From the NCBI RefSeq assembly GCF_013213835.1, contig NZ_JABSSU010000011.1, forward strand, positions 1 to 64,000: DNA of 64,000 nucleotides, in the 5' to 3' direction. Made by a program: the position numbers and the translations under genes. A model generated the notes under the pieces. The model saw only the letters and a list, made by a program, of their open reading frames with translations. It made no database searches and was not told the origin of the DNA. Positions 19,223 to 29,756 of this stretch are shown in pieces. Numbering within the stretch: the stretch's first letter is position 1; each line of letters opens with the position of its first letter. This DNA is from Winogradskyella sp. GTDB lineage: Bacteria; Bacteroidota; Bacteroidia; Flavobacteriales; Flavobacteriaceae.

Positions 19223-22200
19223 ATGAAGACGATTAAAAGCATTGTTTTAATACTAATTTTTGGGTTGACGTATAGCCAAACACCTGAAACTGTGGATGCT
19301 TTAAAATTAAAGGCAAATCAAGCGGCATCAGCAAAAGATGCTGAAAAAGCAGCGTTATTTTATGAACAAGCTGCCAATGCTGAAGAAATATCGCCCAATC
19401 CACGAACCAATGAGCTGATAAACCTATTTTCTAACGCTGGTCTCTATTTTGCACAAGCAAAAAACTATAGAAAAGCTATAGAATTCTATGTAAAAGCTAA
19501 GGATGAAACTTCTAAGACCTATGGCAATAACCATACAGATTACCTCACTTGTCTAAACAATTTAGCTATTCTCAAAGTAAGACTGAAAGACTATAAGGAT
19601 GCATTACCCATATTCCAAGAGTTATTAAAAAGGGTAGCAACAGTTTATGGAAAAGATCATGAAAATTACTTCATTTACGCCATTAATCTTGGGAAATTAT
19701 ACGTTAAAATTGGTCAAGACAATGAAGCCATAAGCTACTTAGAAACGGGCTATTCCAAATTAAGAAATGACCATAAAGAGTATAGTAATACTCAAAAGAA
19801 GTTAGCAGAACTTTATGAGAAAAAGGGTAATTACACTAAGGCATTATCTTTTTATAATGACATCTTAAGTGATATTGAAAGTAAAAATGGAAAACAATAT
19901 CCATACTACGCACTAAACTTGGCTAATGCGGCCAACATGAATAATAAACTAGGCAACTATGATATGGCCTTAAAGCAATATCAAGAAACACTTCAAATTG
20001 CAAAAAATCTTTATGGTTCTGAACATGAATTTTATGGTATTTGCTTATATAATTTGGCTTTACTCTATTACGATCTAGACGAATTAGATCTTGCATTAAC
20101 AAAGGCACAGCAGTCTTTAGTTATTACGGAGAAGACTTTGGGGAAAACAGATAATCAATATGCAAATAATTTAGAGTTACTCGCAAGTATTGATGAAAAA
20201 AAAGGCAATTATGAAAATGCCATTAAGCTATTTAAAGAAGCTTTAGAAATCACGAAAAATAATTTGGGTAAAGAAAACAAGGAATATATTGACACTTTGA
20301 ATGGTCTCGGAATAGCACAATTAGAAGCAGGTAAGTTAAAAAATGCACATAGCACTTTAGTTGAGGCGCGAAATCTTGCTCTTAAATTCCATGGAAAAGC
20401 ACATCCTTCATATGCCTTAGTCATCAATAATCTGTCTGGGCTCTATATGAAACTTGGTCAATTTGACAAAGCAATTCCACTTTTAATAGAAGTAACAAAA
20501 ATATACAAAGAAACGCTCGGTGTGATGCATCCAAACTATGCAAATTTATTGAATAACTTTTGCCATGTGTATTTAAAAACGGGCAAGTATAATGAGGCAA
20601 TCGAGCTTTACAAGTTTCAACTTAGAATAATTGAAAAAACACTGGGTAAAGACCATGAATCCTATGCCAGAATTCAAAGCAATTTGGCAAGTGCATACAC
20701 AAGCATAAAAGAATACGACAAGAGTATTAAAAATTACCGTGAAGCCCTGAAAATTACTGAGCAACAATTGGGGAAAGAGCATCCAAATTATGCATTAAAA
20801 TTGGCCAGTTTAGCCGTAATCTATATGTATAACAAAGACTATGACAAATCCAAAAAACTAATGTTGGAAGCCAAGGCCATTACTGAAAAATACATGGGAA
20901 AAAATCACGAAAACTATAACACCATACTGGACAATCTTGCAGCTCTGTACGAGCAGATTGGCGAACCTAACAAGGTTATAGATTTATATAAGGAATCTAA
21001 TGCCATACGTTGGTCAAAATTAAATACCGTATTCTCTTTTTCTAATGAAATTGAACGAAAAAACTTCATGACTGAATTATTTTACGACTTTGAAGCATAT
21101 CAGAACTTTGACTATCGCAACGACTATCAGTCTCCAGATTTTGTAGAAATGAATCTCAACAATCACTATCTATTAAACGGATTGTTATTAAACAGCTACA
21201 CAAACATGCTCGATGAGCTAGCGCAACTAGAAGATGCAACGATAAACCGTTTAATTTACGACTATCAAAATACCAAAAAGCTCCAAGCCCTAGAGGTAAC
21301 AAAGGAAATAACTAATAGACGTTTTAATGTAGATAGCCTCAAAAAGGTTATTGGTAATAAAGAGTCACTTCTTGTAAAGAAACATAGCAAATATTTTAAC
21401 AGACAACAACCATTGGCAGATTGGAAAAAGGTGAAAGAAAACCTCAAATCTGAAGACTTGGTCATTGAATTTTCAAAATTTAGGCACAGACAAAACTATA
21501 AATGGACTTCAGAATCTAGTTATATGGCCTACGTGTTTGATAAAACGTCCAAGTCACCCACTGCCGTTTATTTATTTGAAGAACAAGAACTCAAAAAAAT
21601 AATAGCAGCGTCTTCACCATCAGTATTGTATGCATCAAGAGGTTCTAGTGCTAAGACGATTAAAACCAATACAAGTACAGAACTTTACAATCTCATTTGG
21701 AAACCCTTAGAAGCCCATTTTAGCAATAAAGAAAATATCTATTTTGCACCTAGCGGTTTGCTAAATCAAATTGCATTAACCGCATTACCAGACGAAAACA
21801 ACAATTACATGCTAAGCAATTACCAAATGTACCAAATGAGCAATACCGCAAAAATATCAGATGATATCATTAAAATTGACCAATCCAACGCTTTGCTTAT
21901 TGGTGGTGTAGATTACGACTCTATTTTTACTAGTACATCTGGAGAATCAAATACCCTATTTGAGTTAGAAAATCTTAAAACTGTATCTGGCACACGAAGC
22001 ATGTCTAGTAAATGGAACTACCTACCAGGTACTTTAGAAGAAATAAAAGCTATTGCACAACTTTTTAAATCTGAAAATGTAACGACACAGCAACAAGTCG
22101 CAACAAAGGCAACTGAAACAGCATTTAAACAGATTAGTGGAAATAGCACTAATATCATTCACATCGCCACCCATGGCTATTTTTTTGAAAATGCGAAAGT

Positions 22201-22672
22201 GAATTATGAGACTAACACTGATTCGAGTACTAAAAACGTTTACAAGACTTCGGAAGATCCCTTGTTGCGGTCTGGATTGATTTTCGCTGGGGCAAATGAA
22301 GCGTGGACCAAAGGTGCTAACCCAAATGCTGAAGATGACGGCATACTAACGGCATTAGAAATTTCCAGTTTAAATTTATCCAATACGGATCTTGTGGTTT
22401 TATCTGCATGCGAAACCGGACTTGGCGATATAGATGGCAACGAAGGTGTTTATGGTTTACAGCGTGCCTTTAAAATGGCAGGTGTAGATATTATTATGAT
22501 GAGCCTTTGGGAAGTCCCAGATGCAGAAACGGCAGAATTTATGCAATTGTTTTATGGGTCTTGGTTAAGTGGTAAAACCGTGCACCAAGCCTTTAGAGAT
22601 ACCCAATTGCAAATGGCAAGTAATTATAAAGACAATCCAGAAAAATGGGCAGCGTTTGTTCTGGTGGAGTAA
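19223..22672 (+). CDS. Exported TPR-CHAT protease
   Basis: 1149 residues, signal peptide 1-19 (TYSQ). About twelve TPR_12-type repeats of 42 residues between about 40 and 600 (pattern LGKDHExYAxxLxNLAxLY). The CHAT domain runs from about 725: VIEFSKFRH, LYNLIWKPLEAHF, APSGLLNQIALTAL, His984 in HIATHGYF, Cys1063 in LSACETGLGD, ending EKWAAFVLVE. SRG at 805-807 sits in the same Ser/Lys-rich insert before LYNLIWKPLE as in its paralogues. TPR-CHAT is the architecture of separase-like proteases such as Csx29, but this one has a signal peptide and no Cas neighbours. TPRs are likely sensor or partner-binding surfaces. Confidence 0.9.
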   Translation: MKTIKSIVLILIFGLTYSQTPETVDALKLKANQAASAKDAEKAALFYEQAANAEEISPNPRTNELINLFSNAGLYFAQAKNYRKAIEFYVKAKDETSKTYGNNHTDYLTCLNNLAILKVRLKDYKDALPIFQELLKRVATVYGKDHENYFIYAINLGKLYVKIGQDNEAISYLETGYSKLRNDHKEYSNTQKKLAELYEKKGNYTKALSFYNDILSDIESKNGKQYPYYALNLANAANMNNKLGNYDMALKQYQETLQIAKNLYGSEHEFYGICLYNLALLYYDLDELDLALTKAQQSLVITEKTLGKTDNQYANNLELLASIDEKKGNYENAIKLFKEALEITKNNLGKENKEYIDTLNGLGIAQLEAGKLKNAHSTLVEARNLALKFHGKAHPSYALVINNLSGLYMKLGQFDKAIPLLIEVTKIYKETLGVMHPNYANLLNNFCHVYLKTGKYNEAIELYKFQLRIIEKTLGKDHESYARIQSNLASAYTSIKEYDKSIKNYREALKITEQQLGKEHPNYALKLASLAVIYMYNKDYDKSKKLMLEAKAITEKYMGKNHENYNTILDNLAALYEQIGEPNKVIDLYKESNAIRWSKLNTVFSFSNEIERKNFMTELFYDFEAYQNFDYRNDYQSPDFVEMNLNNHYLLNGLLLNSYTNMLDELAQLEDATINRLIYDYQNTKKLQALEVTKEITNRRFNVDSLKKVIGNKESLLVKKHSKYFNRQQPLADWKKVKENLKSEDLVIEFSKFRHRQNYKWTSESSYMAYVFDKTSKSPTAVYLFEEQELKKIIAASSPSVLYASRGSSAKTIKTNTSTELYNLIWKPLEAHFSNKENIYFAPSGLLNQIALTALPDENNNYMLSNYQMYQMSNTAKISDDIIKIDQSNALLIGGVDYDSIFTSTSGESNTLFELENLKTVSGTRSMSSKWNYLPGTLEEIKAIAQLFKSENVTTQQQVATKATETAFKQISGNSTNIIHIATHGYFFENAKVNYETNTDSSTKNVYKTSEDPLLRSGLIFAGANEAWTKGANPNAEDDGILTALEISSLNLSNTDLVVLSACETGLGDIDGNEGVYGLQRAFKMAGVDIIMMSLWEVPDAETAEFMQLFYGSWLSGKTVHQAFRDTQLQMASNYKDNPEKWAAFVLVE

Positions 22673-22691
22673 TATTTTAATTTAAAGCTAT

Positions 22692-25600
22692 ATGAGATTA
22701 AAAATATTTTTTATTGTTTTCTTAACGTCGATCTGCAGCCATGCGCAAGAACTTAAGCTAGGTTATAATCAAGGTCATAATAATTCTATTCTTAGCAGTA
22801 AATTCAGTCCTAATGGTAAGCTAATTCTGTCTACCTCATTAGATAATACTATTAAAATTTGGGATTATAACACTAAAAAATTGATACATACATTTAAAGG
22901 TCATAGCGGTAATATCTATCAAAGTTTATTTAGCCCTAAAGGAGATTTTTATATCACAGTATCTCATGATAGTACAACCAAAGTTTGGGATTTGAACAAT
23001 CTAAAGCTTAAGCTTGATATTAAGACGAATAAATCGAAAATAAGCACTGTTAATATTAGTAATAATGGTGAGCTTTTGATTACAGGTAGTGATAAAGGAA
23101 AAGTTGAAATTTATAGTCTAATATCAGGTCAAAAAATAAATGAAAAAAAGGCTCACAAAACAACTATTAATTCAATTTCAGTAAATCCTGATGGTGAAAG
23201 TTTTGCAACAGGATCTGCTGCAGGGAAACTAATAATATGGAATATTACTAATCTTAGTGTTAAAAATCAAATTGAAGCGCATGAAGATGAAATAAACTTA
23301 GTTAATTATGACAATAATGGAAATAAGATTATAACAGCCTCCTTCGATAATTCATTAAAGTTGTGGGATGCAAAAGGTGGTTTATTAAAAATTTTTAATG
23401 GGCACGAAGATTGGGTCTGGTCTGCAGATTTCAGCCCTGATTCTAAGCAGATTGTATCTGGTTCTTGGGATAATGGCATTAGAATCTGGGACACAAATTC
23501 AGGTCAATTAATATACAATTTAGAATATCATGAAGATACTATTGTATCCACTGAATTCAGCCCTGACGGCTCAAAAATATTGTCTTTATCTTCTGACGGC
23601 CAGGTATTTCTATGGAATGCAAAATCAGGCACTATGATAAGTAACTTAAATACAAAAAGTCAAAATTTAATCAATGTTTCGTATAACTATAATGGAGAAA
23701 ATATAGTAGGTACATCTTCTGATGGAAGGATAATAATTTGGGATTCTAAGAACTTAGAAATAATTAAGGTTTTTAACCAATATTCTGCAAGAATATATAA
23801 CTCGAATTTTTTTGAGAATGGAGAACAAATCGAAATAAATGCTAAAATGGACTATTTCTTAGATTCCTACTCAGGTAAGCCAATTTCTTTAAAAAAAGAA
23901 ATATCTGATTCTCCAACACGCTATCATTGTGGTAAATACACATATTATTATAAAGATTATTATCAAAGACAGCTGAATGACATCGATGGACTCGAATGTA
24001 AATTAGCGGAAAATATAGCATTAAAAGATTATGCAGATTACAACAAAGACTTTTCACAAATAGCTACAATTTCTTATGACAATTCTGCTCTTATATGGAA
24101 TGTAAAGAATGGAAAAGTTATTTCTTCTCTCAAACATGATTCTGAAGTTATTGGCGCTAAATTTAATTGGAAAGGCGACAAATTAATTACCACTACAATC
24201 GACGGATTTATACATATTTGGGATCTTTCTAATGGAAAAGTAATTAAAAAAATTGAAAATAAATTAACCAGTCCAATTGAAGAAAGCACTTATTATAAAG
24301 CTGAATATTACGCGTTTTTAAGTATTAAAGAAAAGTTTTTGATAACCTATTATGATGATTATAAAACCATTAGAAACACTTCTAATTATGAAAAAATAAT
24401 TACTATTAATCGTAGCTGGGATCTAAAGTTCAGTGCTAACGAGGATAAATTAATTGTATATTCTCACTGGCCCAAAGATATATGGATTTATGAAGCTAAA
24501 ACGGGCCAAAAAATTGACTCTCTAGAATTACCGAAAAAAACTTATGAAGTTGGTTTCAATGACAAATATTTACTTGAACCATCCGAGAATACATTTAAAA
24601 TTACTGATCTAAAAACTAAGAAGGAACTTTTAAAATACATAACCATTAACAATGATCCTAAATATTGGATTCACCTTCATCCGTCTGGTCTTTTTGATGC
24701 CTCACCAGAGGCTATGGACATGATGTATTGGACCAAAGGTCTGGAGATTATTGAGTTTAGCCAGCTAAAAGATAAATACTATGTGCCTGGTTTATGGGAA
24801 AAAGTGATGAAGGGTGAATATTTGGGTAATGCAGACATAAAAAAAGATGGTATAGCATTATATCCAGAAGTTAAATTGGGCGAAATAGTAAAGAGTAAAC
24901 TACCCATTCAATTAACAAAGCGTGAAGGCGGTTACGGTGAAATCTCTGTGTTCTTAAATGGCAAAGAAATTATTAAAGATGCCAGATCTGCTAATTTTAA
25001 CTCTAGTCTACCAAAACAAACCCTTTACATTGACATCTCCCAATTTGAGGATAAAACTATAAATGGCGCAAACAACTTTGAAGTCAAAGTTAAAAACCAA
25101 AAAGGTGATGCCGTAAGTCGTGGTGCTGTAGCCACAGAAGTAAAAACCAAAGAGGTTAAACCACCAAGTTTTTATGCTTTACTCGTTGGTGTTAGCGACT
25201 ATGTTGGTAATGAAATAGATTTAAAATATCCTGTTATAGACGCAGACGCCGTTGAAAGCGCATTACAATTGGCCACAAAAAATCTTTTTAAAAATGTAGA
25301 GATTGTAAAATTGGCGACCAATGTAGACCAAAGACCGCGCAAAGAGACAATTGAAAATGCCATTACTGAAATTGCAAAAAAGGCGAATCCAGAAGATGTT
25401 TTCATGGTCTATATGAGTGGCCATGGTGTAAATTGGACAGATAGTGATAATAACTCAGACTTCTACTTCCTTACCGAAGATGCAAGATTTGCCAATAAAG
25501 AAGCCTACAACGATGAAATGACAAGAAAAAACACCACGATTTCAACGAACGAATGGGTAGAACTCATTAAGAAAATACCAGCCAACAAAACAGTAATGGT

Positions 25601-26291
25601 TATAGATGCTTGTGGTTCTGGACAAGCTGTAGAAAATTTAGTAACGCAACGCGATATAGATTCAGACCAAATAAAGGCCATTGATAGAATGAAAGACAGA
25701 ACAGGCATGTTTGTTATATCGGGTTCAGCAGCAGACCAAGCGAGCTACGAAGCAAGTAGATACGGTCAAGGTTTACTTACCTACACTTTATTAAAAGGAA
25801 TGTCTGGTGTGGCTTTAAAAGAAAATACTAAGGTAGACGTTAGTACTTTATTCAATTATGCCAAAGATGAAGTACCTAACCTTGCTAGGGACATAGGTGG
25901 CATTCAAGAGCCCTTAGTATTATTTCCAAAATCTGGTTCTTTTGATATAGGTATTCTAAATTCTGAGGACCAAAGTAAGATTGTGGTAAATGAACCCAAA
26001 GAAGTATATGTAAGAAGCACACTCATGAATGCTGAAGAACTGGAAGATAATCTAGAGCTATCTCTATTATTAGATAAAGAATTAGGTACTCTCTCAACAC
26101 GTGGTAAAGATATTATTTGGGTAGATGCAAATAAATATGCAAGTGGCTGCAAAATAACAGGCTCTTACACTCAAGACGGAGATATTATCACCTTAAACTA
26201 TAAAGTTAAATGTAAAGATACTTCTGAAAAATATCAGGTATCTGCTCAAACAAAAGAGGAATTAATAAAAAAGGTAATCTTGAATTTGTAA
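22692..26291 (+). CDS. Exported WD40-caspase protein
   Basis: 1199 residues, signal peptide 1-19 (CSHAQ). WD40 repeats about 25-330 and again 440-520 (GHSGNIYQSLFSPKGDF, NTIKIWDYNT, HEDWVWSADFSPD). Then comes the conserved linker of propeller-caspases (HPSGLFDASPEAM...YWTKGLEIIEF). The caspase domain spans about 840-1090: SFYALLVGVSDYVG, His911 in MSGHGVN, Cys974 in VIDACGSGQ. The C-terminal 100 residues are beta-rich and unassigned. SRG at 809-811 lies directly before the caspase domain and TRG at 1136-1138 in the tail, so cutting there would free the protease domain from the propeller. It sits between CHAT genes and is followed by a CHAT relic. Confidence 0.9.
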   Translation: MRLKIFFIVFLTSICSHAQELKLGYNQGHNNSILSSKFSPNGKLILSTSLDNTIKIWDYNTKKLIHTFKGHSGNIYQSLFSPKGDFYITVSHDSTTKVWDLNNLKLKLDIKTNKSKISTVNISNNGELLITGSDKGKVEIYSLISGQKINEKKAHKTTINSISVNPDGESFATGSAAGKLIIWNITNLSVKNQIEAHEDEINLVNYDNNGNKIITASFDNSLKLWDAKGGLLKIFNGHEDWVWSADFSPDSKQIVSGSWDNGIRIWDTNSGQLIYNLEYHEDTIVSTEFSPDGSKILSLSSDGQVFLWNAKSGTMISNLNTKSQNLINVSYNYNGENIVGTSSDGRIIIWDSKNLEIIKVFNQYSARIYNSNFFENGEQIEINAKMDYFLDSYSGKPISLKKEISDSPTRYHCGKYTYYYKDYYQRQLNDIDGLECKLAENIALKDYADYNKDFSQIATISYDNSALIWNVKNGKVISSLKHDSEVIGAKFNWKGDKLITTTIDGFIHIWDLSNGKVIKKIENKLTSPIEESTYYKAEYYAFLSIKEKFLITYYDDYKTIRNTSNYEKIITINRSWDLKFSANEDKLIVYSHWPKDIWIYEAKTGQKIDSLELPKKTYEVGFNDKYLLEPSENTFKITDLKTKKELLKYITINNDPKYWIHLHPSGLFDASPEAMDMMYWTKGLEIIEFSQLKDKYYVPGLWEKVMKGEYLGNADIKKDGIALYPEVKLGEIVKSKLPIQLTKREGGYGEISVFLNGKEIIKDARSANFNSSLPKQTLYIDISQFEDKTINGANNFEVKVKNQKGDAVSRGAVATEVKTKEVKPPSFYALLVGVSDYVGNEIDLKYPVIDADAVESALQLATKNLFKNVEIVKLATNVDQRPRKETIENAITEIAKKANPEDVFMVYMSGHGVNWTDSDNNSDFYFLTEDARFANKEAYNDEMTRKNTTISTNEWVELIKKIPANKTVMVIDACGSGQAVENLVTQRDIDSDQIKAIDRMKDRTGMFVISGSAADQASYEASRYGQGLLTYTLLKGMSGVALKENTKVDVSTLFNYAKDEVPNLARDIGGIQEPLVLFPKSGSFDIGILNSEDQSKIVVNEPKEVYVRSTLMNAEELEDNLELSLLLDKELGTLSTRGKDIIWVDANKYASGCKITGSYTQDGDIITLNYKVKCKDTSEKYQVSAQTKEELIKKVILNL

Positions 26292-26301
26292 GCTGTTTTT
26301 A

Positions 26302-26502
26302 AATACTAAAGGTTTTGATATACTTATGATGATGCAATGAAAACCAACAGATAAAGAAACGGCTGAGTTTATGAAGATGTTTTACAAGAAATGGAAGACA
26401 ACAAAAGAACCAAAAGAAGCTTTTAATCATGCCCAAAATTATATGATGAAATGCTATCGTTATCAACCAGACAAATGGGCGGCTTTTGTGTTGATTGAAT
26501 AA
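26302..26502 (+). pseudogene. Relic of a CHAT protease C-terminus
   Basis: Reading frame 26302-26502 translates as NTKGFDILMMMQ, then a TGA at 26338, then KPTDKETAEFMKMFYKKW and onward to DKWAAFVLIE with a TAA. This aligns with the end of the CHAT proteins here (GVDMLMMSLWEVPDKETAEFMQLFY...KWAAFVLIE); the TGA sits about where the conserved Trp codon TGG is expected. No start codon or catalytic His/Cys remains. The last 20-odd bases match the end of the next CHAT gene exactly. It is a decayed tail left by recombination among tandem CHAT genes, perhaps when the WD40-caspase gene was inserted. Confidence 0.85.
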
Positions 26503-26508
26503 AATAAT

Positions 26509-29500
26509 ATGAATAAAACAATCCATACTTTATTTGCAATTTGTTTTTCAATATTGGCATTTTCGCAAAGTGATAAAGATTACAATACTTGGCAAAAACT
26601 ACTTGCAAACGGAAACAACTACTTTAGCTATCAACAATTAGATAACGCTGCCAAGGAATATAAAAAAGCACTTAGTCTAGCAGACAAAATCTTTAAGGTT
26701 GAATCTGATGAATATTGGACAACGGCTTATTCTTATGCAGTTGTACTCTATCAAACCGAGAGAAGTAATTTGGCTCAAGAACCCATGGAAAAAGCGATTT
26801 CTAGTCTCAAAGCCTTGTATGGTGAAACAAACGAGCAGTATGTTAATGGGCTCAATATTTTAGCGAACATTTATTTAGATAATAAAGCTTATAAACTTGC
26901 CGAAGAAAAGTATATAGAATCTAACAAATTACTAAAAATTGTATACGGCGAAGACCACATGATGTATGGTATAGGACTTACGAATTTAGCCGGACTATAT
27001 AGACAAACTGGTGATTACAAAAAAGCGCTTAACATATTAAATAACGGTTTAGATATCTTAAAAAAAGACCCTTATTTTGATAAAACCTCATACAATAACT
27101 TAAGGTACAATAATCTTCCCAGCATATATCAAGGTTTAGGAAGACTAGAAGATGCCTTAGAGATTGAAAAAGAAAGTCTGAATTATATTCTAAAAAATTA
27201 CGGTTCATTTAACTCAAATTACGCTAATATTCTAACTAGCATTGGCGGTATGTATGTCAATCTAGGTTATTTTAATAAGGCAGAAAAAGCATTGTTAGAA
27301 GCTTCAGAAATATTTGAAGGACTTAATGACAAGGAAAATGACAAAGCAATGGGAAACACCTATATGTTTTTGGTGGCTTGTTATACAAAAACTTCAGACT
27401 ACAAAAAAGCATTTTACTATGCTAGTAAAGGTATTGAGCTTATAGAGCTAGATGAAAAAAATCCTAAAGTATCCTCAATTCAGTATTTTGAAATTTTAGG
27501 TAACCTTAACTGGAAACTTCAAAATTATGAACAAGCAAAATCGTATTTAGAAACTGTAATTCATTTAACAAAAACTTCTACAGGTGATAATGCACCAACA
27601 TTACCAACATTATTAACGCGTCTAAGTATGTGTCTTCTTAATATGGAAGACTTGGACGAAGCTAATACACTTGCTCATCAAGCTTTTGATATGGCAAAAG
27701 CGCAAAACCTAACTATTAAAGACAATGCTTACAGAGAATGTTTAGATAACCTGAGTACTATTCTTGTGATACAGAAAAAATACAAAGAAGCCATTACAAA
27801 TTTTGAAAATACACTGAGTGAAGATAATGATAACTATCCAAATTATTGGCTTAAAAAGAGTGAACTCGCATATGTATATCTCCTAGACAACCAATGCCAA
27901 AAAGCTGCTAATATTTTAGATGAAGCCATTAAAAAAATAAAATCTTATTATGGCGAAGAAAACCCAGAATACATTGATGCACTTAATAGCCTCATTATTG
28001 CACAAAAATGTCAAAAGCGTCATGGTGAGGTCATTAAAAATGTAAAGCAAGCTAACGATTTAACAAAGAAGCAACTTGAAGAACAATTTAGTTTTAGTAT
28101 TAGCAGTTTAAAAAGAGTTTTTTTAACTGAAATAGAAGCTTCTTTTAATATTTATGAATCTTTAAATATTGAGAATCCACAAGATGAATTAACCGTAATC
28201 AACTTAGAAAACAAATTTCTACTCAAAGGATTACTATTAAATCAACAAAAAAATATTATTAAAAAACTCAAAGCCCTTAATGAACCAGATATTAATAAAC
28301 TTATTGATGATTTCATTGACAACAAACAGTTTTTACAAAGTATAGAGGACAAAAACAATGAGAAGTTTAATGTGCTAAAAGTAGAACTAAAAAAGACTTT
28401 AGAACGCTATGAAATTGAGTTAGTGCAGTTGTATAACGACAAGTTTAAAGCCCCAATAAATTTTGATAAAAAATGGAAAAAAGTTAGAGACAAACTTAGC
28501 TCAGAAGAAGCTGCAATAGAATTTTCGAGATTTAACTATATCAGCAATTCGGTATCTGACAGCACCTATTATGCAGCCTACATTATTAAAAAAGATGACA
28601 AAAACCCTAAAGTTATCACACTTTTTGAAGAAAATAAATTAAAGCATCTTTTTTCTAAGACCACTAGTCCAAAAGACCTTTACGGTACTCGTGGCTCTAA
28701 AGCCAATTCTATTAACAACAACTCAAACACATCAGAATTATATGAGCTTATTTGGAAACCATTAGAACAAGAACTCACTAAAGTTTCTACCATATATTTT
28801 GCACCTTCAGGGTTACTGCATAACATTTCATTTTCATCACTTAGCAACAATAACAAGTTGCTCTTAGACACCTATAATTTAGTTCAATTAAGCAGCACCT
28901 ACGAAATCACCAACGAGCTAAACAACCCATCACCAAATAATATATTATTAGTTGGTGGAATAGAGTATGATTATGACAAAAAGGTAGAAGAGATTAGCAA
29001 TAAAGTAAAAGCACCTGACAATATAGATTTATTAGAAATAAATAGAGCTGAACACAATAACACATGGAATTATTTACCAGGTACTTTAGCCGAAGTAAAC
29101 ACCATTGATACCCTATTATTGAATAAAAACATAGACAAAGACATTTTGACGGGTACAAATGCCAGTGAAAATTATTTTAAAGGTCTTAGCGGCAATAGTC
29201 CTAAAGTATTACATATTGCTACCCATGGATTTTTCTTTGAAAACAATGAAGAAAAAACAACATTACTTAAATCTAAAACAAGCAATAAATACAAAACTGA
29301 TTACAATCCTTTAACTAGAACTGGCTTGTTATTTAGTGGAGCAAATTACGCATGGATAAATGGTAACAATCCACCTAACGAAAAAGAAAATGGCATAATT
29401 ACTGCAGAAGAAATAGCAACATTAGACTTTTCTAAAACTGATATTGTTGTGTTATCGGCTTGCGAAACAGGACTTGGCGACATTGATGGTAGCGAAGGTG

Positions 29501-29724
29501 TTTATGGCTTGCAACGTGCCTTTAAAATGGCTGGTGTAGATATGCTTATGATGAGTCTTTGGGAAGTGCCAGACAAAGAAACAGCTGAATTTATGCAATT
29601 GTTTTATAGCAATTGGCTAAGTGGACAAAACGTAAGAAAAGCATTTAGAAACACACAACTACAAATGTCTAAAACCTACAAAAACAACCCTGAAAAATGG
29701 GCGGCTTTTGTGTTGATTGAATAA
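26509..29724 (+). CDS. Exported TPR-CHAT protease
   Basis: 1071 residues, signal peptide 1-20 (LAFSQ), starting 6 bases after the CHAT relic. TPR repeats about 25-540 (GEDHMMYGIGLTNLAGLY, EAITNFENTLSE). CHAT domain from about 650: AIEFSRFNY, LYELIWKPLEQEL, APSGLLHNISFSSL, His906 in HIATHGFF, Cys985 in LSACETGLGD, ending EKWAAFVLIE. TRG 727-729 (YGTRGSKANSINN) occupies the same insert position as SRG in the two sister CHAT proteins. It shares the C-terminal 90 residues almost unchanged with the 1149-residue paralogue, suggesting gene conversion or strong constraint there. Confidence 0.9.
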   Translation: MNKTIHTLFAICFSILAFSQSDKDYNTWQKLLANGNNYFSYQQLDNAAKEYKKALSLADKIFKVESDEYWTTAYSYAVVLYQTERSNLAQEPMEKAISSLKALYGETNEQYVNGLNILANIYLDNKAYKLAEEKYIESNKLLKIVYGEDHMMYGIGLTNLAGLYRQTGDYKKALNILNNGLDILKKDPYFDKTSYNNLRYNNLPSIYQGLGRLEDALEIEKESLNYILKNYGSFNSNYANILTSIGGMYVNLGYFNKAEKALLEASEIFEGLNDKENDKAMGNTYMFLVACYTKTSDYKKAFYYASKGIELIELDEKNPKVSSIQYFEILGNLNWKLQNYEQAKSYLETVIHLTKTSTGDNAPTLPTLLTRLSMCLLNMEDLDEANTLAHQAFDMAKAQNLTIKDNAYRECLDNLSTILVIQKKYKEAITNFENTLSEDNDNYPNYWLKKSELAYVYLLDNQCQKAANILDEAIKKIKSYYGEENPEYIDALNSLIIAQKCQKRHGEVIKNVKQANDLTKKQLEEQFSFSISSLKRVFLTEIEASFNIYESLNIENPQDELTVINLENKFLLKGLLLNQQKNIIKKLKALNEPDINKLIDDFIDNKQFLQSIEDKNNEKFNVLKVELKKTLERYEIELVQLYNDKFKAPINFDKKWKKVRDKLSSEEAAIEFSRFNYISNSVSDSTYYAAYIIKKDDKNPKVITLFEENKLKHLFSKTTSPKDLYGTRGSKANSINNNSNTSELYELIWKPLEQELTKVSTIYFAPSGLLHNISFSSLSNNNKLLLDTYNLVQLSSTYEITNELNNPSPNNILLVGGIEYDYDKKVEEISNKVKAPDNIDLLEINRAEHNNTWNYLPGTLAEVNTIDTLLLNKNIDKDILTGTNASENYFKGLSGNSPKVLHIATHGFFFENNEEKTTLLKSKTSNKYKTDYNPLTRTGLLFSGANYAWINGNNPPNEKENGIITAEEIATLDFSKTDIVVLSACETGLGDIDGSEGVYGLQRAFKMAGVDMLMMSLWEVPDKETAEFMQLFYSNWLSGQNVRKAFRNTQLQMSKTYKNNPEKWAAFVLIE

Positions 29725-29756
29725 CTAAAATAGAAAAATCGTAATTTGGTGAAATT

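Noticed and set aside
19223..29724. TPR-CHAT proteins as Craspase (Csx29/gRAMP type III-E CRISPR) components
   Set aside because: No Cas gene, no CRISPR repeat array and clear Sec signal peptides on the CHAT proteins.
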